Positions 55,969 to 64,000 of a stretch of DNA of 64,000 nucleotides are shown here, piece after piece. Source of the stretch: Pempheris klunzingeri (lineage: Eukaryota; Chordata; Actinopteri; Acropomatiformes; Pempheridae). The number at the start of each line of letters is the position of its first letter. The stretch's first letter is position 1. The stretch is taken from the NCBI RefSeq assembly GCF_042242105.1, contig NC_092033.1:2226908-2290907 (forward strand), in the 5' to 3' direction. A model generated the notes under the pieces. It was not told the DNA's origin and did not search any database. It was given only the letters and a program-made list of their open reading frames with translations. The position numbers were made by a program, and so were the translations under genes.

Positions 55969-56040
55969 GACCTTGTGGCGCAATGGTAGCGCGTCTGACT
56001 CCAGATCAGAAGGTTGTGTGTTCAAATCACATCAAGGTCA
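55969..56040 (+). tRNA. tRNA-Trp (CCA), copy 4 of 7
   Basis: Identical cloverleaf to copy 2. The upstream flank has lost part of the TTTTACTCTATCTC block. Start-to-start distance from copy 3 is 666 bp. No T4 terminator is nearby. Confidence 0.92.
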
Positions 56041-56722
56041 CATTGTTTGTCCTGATGGTTGAATGAGTTTAAGTCTGAGGATCAGCAGATGATTTCAGGA
56101 TGACTCGAACCCTGCAAATCTGATTAGACTGTTGTTTATTGACAATGTGGTATAATGTATAATAGAAGAAATGCCAGAATATAATACAAGAACACTAGAA
56201 TACATGGTGTTAATGTTAACTCTCCTCAGTATGTTTGTTTTCAACATGTTGTTTTTACTATTGATTATTTAACCAGAAATAGCTGTTAAGATTGCTCCGT
56301 TTACAAGCACCAGACTCCATTGACAAAAACAGTAATTTTACACGGGAGTTCATGGTCTACTGCTGTCTCAATCAGTTAGTCTGTTGGTGTTGTTCTGTGA
56401 CTTTGGTGTTTCAAAGTGTCAATTTGGTTTAAACACAATATTTGTATGACACATTATAACAAATAAACTAAACGGTTGAGGCAAGTCACTCCCATGTTCT
56501 GCGATCTAAAATGATTGTTTTTGTCAATGGAGTCTGGTTGGGTTAGAATAGCATGATACAACAGCTGTTTCTGTTTAAACAAAAAAAGATCTTACATGTT
56601 TATCTCTGTCGGGACCCTTTTTGTAACAGTGTCAGACACTTTGAATAACAATCTGAGCCTCTCAGTGGCAAAAACAAACACTTTTACTCTATCTCACTAT
56701 TAAGTGACACCATGCACGCCAA

Positions 56723-56794
56723 GACCTTGTGGCGCAATGGTAGCGCGTCTGACTCCAGATCAGAAGGTTGTGTGTTCAAATCACATCAAGGTCA
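56723..56794 (+). tRNA. tRNA-Trp (CCA), copy 5 of 7
   Basis: Identical cloverleaf to copy 2; the flank has CATGCACGCC in place of CATGCACACC. Start-to-start distance from copy 4 is 754 bp. No T4 terminator is nearby. Confidence 0.92.
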
Positions 56795-57473
56795 CATTGT
56801 TTGTTCTGAGGATTGAATGAATTTAAGTCTGAGGATCAGCAGATGAGTTCAGGAAGACTGAAACCTGATTAGACTGTTGTTTAGTGACAATGTGGTATAA
56901 TGTACAATAGAAGAAATGACAGTAAAATGCCAGAATATTATACTTTGTGTTAATGTTAACTCTCCTCAGTATGTTTGTTCAACATGTTTTCTCTCTTTTA
57001 ATTACTATTGATGATTTTTATTTAACCAGAGCTGTTAAGATTGCTCCGTTTACAGCCACCAGACTCCATTGACAAAAACAGTAATTTTACACGGGAGTTC
57101 ATGGTCTACTGTTGTCTCGATCAGTTAGTCTGTTGGTGTTGTTTTGTGACTTTGGTGTTTTAAAGTGTCAATTTGGATTAAGCACAACATTCATATGACA
57201 CATTATAACACAAATAAACTAAACGGTTGAGGCAAGTCACTCCCATGTTCTGCGATCTAAAATGATTGTTTTTGTCAATGGAGTCTGGTTGGGTTAGAAT
57301 AGCGCGATACAACAGCTGTTTCTGTTTAAACAAAAAAAGATCTTACTTGTTTATCTCTGTCGGGGCCCTTTTTGTAACAGTGTCAGACACTTTGAATAAC
57401 AATCTGAGCCTCTCAGTGGCAAAAACAAACACTCTTACTCTATCTCACTATTAAGTGCCACCATGCACACCAA

Positions 57474-57545
57474 GACCTTGTGGCGCAACGGTAGCGCGTC
57501 TGACTCCAGATCAGAAGGTTGTGTGTTCAAATCACATCAAGGTCA
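57474..57545 (+). tRNA. tRNA-Trp (CCA), copy 6 of 7
   Basis: As copy 2 but the D loop reads AACGGTA, which is the form I recall for the standard vertebrate tRNA-Trp. Start-to-start distance from copy 5 is 751 bp. No T4 terminator is nearby. Confidence 0.92.
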
Positions 57546-57780
57546 CATTGTTTGATCTGAGGATTGACTGAATTTAAGTCTGAGGATCAGCAGATGAGTT
57601 CAGGAAGACTGAAGCGTATGATGTAATTGCCCCGAAGAATTACATTAGAGCCATTGTGATTGTAGTTTTTCTCTCAACTAATAATATTGATTATGTTCGA
57701 CCAGCTGCTGTTAAAATTGCTCTGTTTACAGCCACCAGACTCTATCTAATCTGACTATGCACTGACACCATGTATGCAAA

Positions 57781-57852
57781 GACCTTGTGGCGCAATGGTA
57801 GCGCGTCTGACTCCAGATCAGAAGGTTGTGTGTTCAAATCACATCAAGGTCA
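57781..57852 (+). tRNA. tRNA-Trp (CCA), copy 7 of 7
   Basis: Identical cloverleaf to copy 2. It is only 307 bp from copy 6 because most of the intervening foldback sequence is deleted. It is the only copy with a TTTT fairly close downstream (57909-57912, 57 nt after the end). The sequence right of it leaves the array. Confidence 0.92.
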
Positions 57853-57860
57853 CATTGTTT

Positions 57861-59019
57861 GTTCTGAGCTTCAGGCAGACTGACAACAAGCAGCGAGGGA
57901 ACAAAAGCTTTTCTGCTGCTTAATAAACTCACCAGGACTGTTTTTAAATAGCTCGTCTCTTGAAACCGTGACGTGAAAAACGTGACCTGCCCTTCCTTCC
58001 CCTGTGTCTCTGAGTGTGTGTGTGTGTGTATGTGCAATTTCCCATTTGTAATGCAGCTGTGTGTGTGTGTGTGTGTGTCTACATGCTCTTGAGGGACTGT
58101 ATGTGTCACAGGTGGATGCTCAGGTGCAATATGATGACCCTGATAGCTCTCTGGTCAGAAAGCCCATGCAAAGACATGAATAATTGATGCACCTGGGACC
58201 AGAAATAGGAGAAAGAGATGGAGAGATAAAAGAGAAAAAAAAAAAAAATGGAGGTGGGGAGCGATTAAAGAGTGAGAGAGCACCGGGCAGCGTGAGCGAT
58301 GACACAGAGAGCTGGAGGAAAACAATCAGCGAGAGACGGAAAGAGGCCGAGAGATTGGAAAAGAAAGACAGATGAAGTGAGATCCGTCGCTTTTAGCCGG
58401 AGAAAGCGGCTCTTCTATCAAACGCTGGGCCGGTAAACGGGGACGTGGTGCTGCAAACTACACTATTTACAGCTACAGCTTTGCCAAAGTGGACACAGGA
58501 AGGGACTGATCCAAGATTTTATTTTAAGCCATCAAATTATAGCTGCACTGGGCGGAGATCTTATGGTGAAAATACACCCATCCTATCAGTATAAATCAGA
58601 AAATGCGGGCCTGAACATGGAGGGAAGTTTTCAGGTGTCAGGTTTTAATTGATGCACAGGAAGTGTGGGCTTGAAATGTTGGAGTGAAGGACAGCACAGT
58701 GATGCTTTAGCACTTTCTGCAGGGAAAATCTCAGTCGAACAACCTAAGACCTGTTGTTTAGCTCATTGTTTTGGTTTTTGAGCTGCTGCAGCCCAGTGTT
58801 TCCAGTGGAAAACCTCTGAGAAACAAACTGTATTCTACCTAAATACACATTATATACCAGTATATATATAAATTACACAACAAAAACAAGGCAAAAACTG
58901 TAAATCGTAAATCTATGATCTATCGATGATCGTTAATCTAAAACCTGATTGTTGAGACTTGACTTCAGTCTGAACCTGCTCTGCTCTTTGTTTCCTTTTT
59001 TAAAACATCTCCATGTAAA
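57861..59019. other. Intergenic stretch right of the array
   Basis: No gene is seen. Short GT runs lie near 58013-58028 and 58060-58077, and a purine-rich segment covers about 58195-58375. Confidence 0.5.
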
Positions 59020-59420
59020 CATGTACAGAATATACACATATAATACTAGAATACTTTGTTAATGTTAACTCTCAGTATGTTTGTTTTCAACATGTTTTCT
59101 CTTTTTTTTCTCATTTAACTAATAATACTGACTAGAAATAGCTGTTAAGATTAGCTCTATTTACAGCCACCAGACTCCATTGACAAAAACAGTAATTTTA
59201 CACAGGAGTTGATGGTCTACTGCTGTCTCGATCAGTTAGTTTGTTGGTGTTATTTTGTGACTTCTGTATTTTAAAGAGTCAGTTTGGATTAAACACAATA
59301 TTTGTATGACACATAGTAACACAAGTAAACTAAATGGTTGAGGCAGCAATAGGCAAGTCACTTCCATGTTCTGCGATCTAAAATGATTGTTTTTGTCAAT
59401 GGAGTCTGGTGGGTTAGAAA
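59020..59420. repeat. Orphan fragment of the tRNA array unit (foldback copy, no tRNA)
   Basis: It carries the array-specific spacer words (AATACTTTGTTAATGTTAAC, CAGTATGTTTGTTTTCAACA, AAATAGCTGTTAAGATT) and then the foldback inner blocks near 59168 and 59394. It stops before the right arm and before any tRNA. About 1.2 kb of unrelated sequence separates it from copy 7. Confidence 0.8.
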
Positions 59421-60463
59421 AAGAGCTACTGACCTGAACGACCTCAGACTTCTGATCATTTTGTGACATCCAGAGTTAGCAGTTAGCTTGGCTACTTGTA
59501 TCTGTAGGTTTTCATAGCTTGTATAACTGAATGTCGTCGACATATACACATTATGATTATGAGTAACCTTTTTATCTTATTTCTCTCTGTTGCAATGAGC
59601 CACTCAAGCAGTTTGTTCAGAGGGCTGCTTGCATTTACAACAAGGCCTCTAAATACATTAACAATCAATAATATATAATAGTGTCCTTAATGTGCTACTT
59701 GCAGCATTTTTTCACATCAATAAATCACGACCACATTAATTATTAAACACACTATATGTATAACTAGTGCAAACAAATAAGATTGTCACTGAGCAGACTA
59801 TCAGCCTCTGATTTACGGCCCCGACCAGGAGGAGAACTGAGGCTCAGATGGTTGAAAGAGTGAAAGTCAAACACGAGGAAGGAGGAATAGAAAAGCGACA
59901 GATGGTCATCACATGGCCACACTTATAAGACAAGAGTGTTTATTCGTGGATACTGTGTGTGTTAAAGTGCAGCACCAGTAGTGCAGTTTGAGCGGACGCC
60001 ACTTGTGAGAGGGATTATGAGGATTAAGGAAAAGCAGCCGGGCAGATATGGATGAGACGGTTGGATCGCCTCCCTCCGTTCTTTGCCAAACTGGAATATG
60101 AAACTGAGGCTTTTTTTTTATTATTGTTCGTCTAATACGTCTCTCACAGGAGAAAATCACAGGACGATGGCGGCTGTGATAGTGTAACAGCTTACCGAGA
60201 CACTGAAACAAGATGAATAAAGGAAAATCAGAATACAGTAGTGAGCGCTGTACTGTCATTGTACTGTAGAGTGTTTTGGCCACTTAGTAGCAGCAGAACA
60301 AACTACATTATATAGATATGTAGTATTGATTAATTAGAAAGTTGGTTTTCTAACATCAGCAATCTTTTAGAGTCCGGATTAATTTTGGATTTGTGGCCAG
60401 CAGACAAACGGATGTTTAATCTTCACTCCTGAATTTCTTTGTCTTTTGCGCCACACACACACA
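59421..60463. other. Intergenic stretch, nothing recognised
   Basis: No exon, RNA gene or clear repeat is seen on either strand, apart from a short CA run just before the element at 60464. Confidence 0.5.
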
Positions 60464-61167
60464 CACTACTCACAAAAAGTTAGGGATATTCGACTTTCAG
60501 GTGAAATATATGGAAAATGTAAAAAGTGAATGCTACAGTGATATTATATCATGAAAGTAGGACATTTAAGTAGAAGCATGCACTGGTGATTTTATTCATC
60601 TTAAACAATTTATTGAAAGAAAATCTACCAACAGTGGTAGATATACCACAACAAAACATGTTCAGTGCCTCAATAAATTGGGACGTGGCCAAAGGACGTC
60701 CACTCCTCTCCTTTCTGTGACTCTTCCAGTCTCTGTATCACTGTTCCAACCTCCTGATGACACTCTGTGACCCTCTAAGCTCAGTGAACACCTCCGTCTG
60801 AGGACTTCCTGTTTGAAGCCTCCAGTGTTGAGGTGCTGCTGATCAACTGTTAGGTGTCGTCTTGGTCTCATGATGTCAGAATGTGAACAGCAGGATGAGG
60901 AGGACTGTTTAAATACCAATTCTAACTGAAGCAGGAAATGTATTGGTGGATTCATGGATCAAACCTGTTGTGAATGTTGCTGTTAAGCTTCTTGTTAGAG
61001 AACAGCAGCTGGTGCAGAAAGTACTGAGACACTGAACAGTTGGACATGTGCATTCAAAGGTTTAGAGAAGGTCACATTAAGTTCACCTGGAAAGGTTAGA
61101 ATGTATTTTAGGTTCATCCTGAGATTTCATCTGAAAGCTGAATATCGCTAACTTTTAGTGAGGAGTG
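60464..61167. mobile_element. 704-bp Tc1/mariner-like non-autonomous element
   Basis: The terminal inverted repeats start CACTACTCAC on the left and, read inward on the other strand, CACTCCTCAC on the right, continuing for about 45 bp with a few differences (AAAAGTTAGGGATATTC against AAAAGTTAGCGATATTC). A CA run abuts the left end; TA follows the right end. The inner part on the minus strand (60662-60955) has words such as SDTETGRVTERRG that resemble the helix-turn-helix region of Tc1 transposases, but there is no catalytic DDE domain. It is a deletion derivative dependent on another copy. Confidence 0.7.
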
Positions 61168-64000
61168 TATATTCAACACTGACTGGTCTCAGTGTTTGTC
61201 ACTTCACCAATCAATGTGCCATCGAGGCCGCTGCTACGCTATAACGCTGACAGAACCCGTCAGCATGCTAATGGTCGGCTTTCACGCTAAAGAAAAAGCT
61301 AAAGAGTTCCAGGAAAGTAAAGCACTGCATTCACTGTGTCCATGGTGTTTAAAGGTGTGGTCCGTAGACGGGCTAAGAGCTAAAATAATTGTTCCTCGTG
61401 ATGAAAGCGTTGTTTGAGAATATTGTCAGCCTAACCTGACAGAGTTAGCGACAAGTTAGTCTGGCTGCTGTTTGGTGCTGGGGACGTAGCGCACAGAGGC
61501 TTTATCAGAGCTTTTTCACTGAATACAGCTGTCAAGAAGCTAAAAGAAGCTCCCATGCTCCAGAGAGCTGCAGAGTTGGGTGACAATACATCTTTTATGT
61601 GTTGTTTTTAAAATACTGAATGCTTTAAAATGTATATTCTGAAATTGCAGACTTTCTTGCAGCTTGTAACAGTTTGGTGAAAGAAGAGAGAAATAATGTG
61701 ACGTCTCAGCCTGGGGAAATATTAACAACTAATTTTGTCCAGAAAAAGTTCAAATCATTTCAAGTTCTGACGTCTGGACAAACATGCAACGTCACGGCAT
61801 CAAAAACTCAGACAAGAGCTTGATTCTGGGCTTATCAGCCAGACAGAGAAAACACAGGCTCATTCTGGTTCGATGAATAATCAAATATACGTGCATGAAC
61901 TGTACAGTGACTGTCACACATCGACACACACACACACACACAATCACAGAGGCAGCAGCAATCTGCAGCACTGTCACTATCAACCTAATCCCTAATGCGA
62001 CATCTTAGAGCACATTAAACACTGTTATATAACACAAAAACACAGCACAGTGACACACACATGCAAGTAAACACACGTGCTGTCTTGACTCAGTCAGTCT
62101 TCTCTCCGTTTGTGTTCTCAGTCTCTCTTTGCTATGTTCATATACCCATGCACACATTAATACATTGTGTATTTCTGCATCTGCAGCCATGCATATGTTA
62201 TTTGCATGTGTCAGCCCGTCCCTATACTGTACATAGTTTCTGTATGTGTTAGCGTGCTAGCGTGTGAGCAGCACAGCAGCATATAAAGCCAATAATCTAA
62301 GTGCTAAGTATGGAAGTGCAGGGTCACACAGGACGGAGGGGCTTTCCTCTAAGAGGAGAGGTCAACGAAAGGCAAGGCGGCCTTTCTCACCGGAGTTCGA
62401 GTAATCTGTGGCGGCAGCTCAGATGACGGAGATCTGGAGATTCTTTTTTTTTTGTGAGGAATCAGGGGATAATGAGGCCGCGCTGAGCCAAAGGCGGCGC
62501 TGATTGGACCAGCATTTGAAACAGGATTGTCTGCAGAGCCTGGAAAGCTCTAATTCTGTTTATTCCCTCGGTGCTTTGATTATATTTCACTAAAATACAT
62601 TATTAATGCTCATAAAACCATAAACACACTATGATAGGTTTCCTCCTTTCCCTCAGGAGATGGTGGAGACCCAAACTTAGCTAAAAGGAGAGAGAATATT
62701 GGGCTTATATTCTTTGAATGGCTTAATTAATGCAAATGTTGCTCCAGTTTTTAAAAAGTGTTTATTTGATCCAGGGTAGAAATAGCCAGGCGGCCACTGT
62801 TCGGCTTTTTACACCTCAGTCGGTGACGTGGAATAAAGAGCAACAAAATCCATAAAAGGAAGCTAACAGACACGGAGCTTTCACCCAAGAATCGAGTCCA
62901 ATGCAAGACCAAATGTCAAAATTGACTTTTTTTTAATTTTAAGATTTAGCTGACTCATTAGTTTTTTAAAAAATATCCATTTTCAGTCAGGGTTTGGTTG
63001 GTTTAGACACCAAAACTACTTGGTTAGGTTTAGGTGTAAATAGTCACATTCTCAGTGCAAATAGTGTTATTGGTTACTGACATCTGGGTGCAAATAGCAT
63101 CTAGCATCTGTTTTTTTTATTTTGTTTTGTTCGCCTGTTTCCCGAAGTTCCTGCAGGTTTATTTCATGGAGACGTAAGTGTGCACAGTGCTTTGTAAAGA
63201 AAAGCTGCGGATCCATGAAAAGAAAGTATAAGATTCACCAGCTAACCAGCCAGTGTCCTTGGAGCTGCAGCATCCGTTGGCTAAATGATTTTGTAACAGT
63301 AAGAAACAAACAAAACTAAGATGAAATGTTTTCTTTTCAGCCGCTCTGGGAATGGTTTCCATTATCATTTCTGATGTTTTATTTTTAGCGAGCGTCTTTT
63401 CCTCCCTCACTTCCAGCTGAGCTCGTGTCGCTTTCTTCTCTGGACCCGTCTGATCCCAAACTAAGTTGACTCAGTACTTCCAGCATATCTGCACAACATC
63501 ATCACGCCGGCAGTAAACAACTCTCAGCGTCTTAGTGCAGCACAGTTGGTTACTGTGGATTGAAGCGTCTCCAATGATTGAATTTATGTTTCTCCGGCTT
63601 GAGCGAGAGTCTGCGAATGTGTGTAATGCATTGAAAATGTACCATAAAGTTGACCAGTTAAATTATTTGTACATATCCTTTAAATGTACAGAAACTATGG
63701 GCCAGTGTGTTGCATTTAAAGATACACTTAATATGTAATAGTACAGTATTTTAATGGAGTGTTCAGGCTGATTGTCTGTAATAATACAGCAAAAATGATA
63801 AATTATAAGTAATTACTGTGATTGGAGTGCAGCAATAGAATAGTAAAAAGTATTAATAATATAGTTATTGTAGTTTTAAAGTAATGCTGTGGTTGTTTTA
63901 ACGTGAAAACACAATACACAGCTATAATTTTACTGTAAATTGATGTGAATTTATGTAATTTTACACCAAAATACCCTATTTTCAGGTGAATATTGTGTCT
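61168..64000. other. Right-hand intergenic stretch, no gene recognised
   Basis: No spliced gene or RNA gene is supported. A short CA run lies near 61923-61942. TTATGTAA occurs once near 63952 without neighbouring clock elements. The last 400 bp are AT-rich. Confidence 0.5.

Larger units (their letters stand above)
53880..57860 (+). repeat. Tandem array: tRNA-Trp gene plus foldback element, about 650-750 bp units
   Basis: Each full unit reads: tRNA-Trp, an AT-rich spacer with TGTTAATGTTAACTCTCC and TATGTTTGTTTTCAACATG, then a foldback-family copy with inner blocks CAGACTCCATTGACAAAAAC and TTTTTGTCAATGGAGTCTGG, then ACTCTATCTCACTATTAAG and the next tRNA. Five spacers hold a foldback copy (inner left blocks near 54149, 54891, 55660, 56310 and 57060); the last spacer keeps only a remnant near 57732. 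Units are direct repeats with small indels, so the array grew by tandem duplication after the element and the tRNA became neighbours. Confidence 0.9.

Noticed and set aside
53880-57860. CRISPR-like regular array
   Set aside because: Regular spacing comes from 650-750 bp units containing tRNA genes in a vertebrate genome; repeats and spacers do not have CRISPR size or form.

Overview
The window looks like nuclear DNA of a teleost fish. The exons are split by many introns, CA/GT microsatellites and teleost-type interspersed repeats are dense, there is a fish-style tandem tRNA cluster, and the three protein genes have vertebrate relatives. There is no sign of bacterial operons, CRISPR or a phage.

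Layout. (1) 1-8.6 kb is non-coding and repeat-rich. It holds two copies of a long foldback element and, about 2.4 kb before the first coding exon, a compact block in which a perfect RORE, a CACGTG E-box and a TTATGTAA D-box lie within 53 bp of a TATA-like tract. (2) 8.62-26.31 kb, plus strand: a complete 16-exon gene for the circadian bHLH-PAS activator BMAL2 (ARNTL2). My exon chain keeps frame throughout and gives 600 aa. (3) 26.3-30.5 kb: 3' flank with an 840-bp inverted-repeat DNA element. (4) 30.5-32.7 kb, minus strand: a four-exon class A GPCR of the P2Y-like type, 314 aa as read. Its TM4-TM5 interval is too short and an extracellular-loop-2 exon seems to be missing. (5) 35.8-51.5 kb, minus strand: a five-exon single-pass sushi-domain membrane protein, 374 aa, closest to SUSD3. 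Its signal-peptide exon lies 12.4 kb from the rest, and that intron is full of microsatellites and mobile elements. (6) 53.9-57.9 kb: seven tRNA-Trp(CCA) genes in direct tandem, mostly on 650-750 bp units that also carry a copy of the foldback element. (7) 57.9-64 kb: no gene seen; it holds a stray array fragment and a 704-bp Tc1/mariner-like element.

The three protein genes have no obvious joint pathway. The best candidates for new biology are the clock-element block upstream of bmal2, which looks like an alternative or distal promoter wired for circadian feedback, and the co-amplified tRNA-Trp/foldback array with its apparent compensatory changes in the tRNA acceptor stem. All family calls come from reading motifs by eye; no alignment or database search was run.
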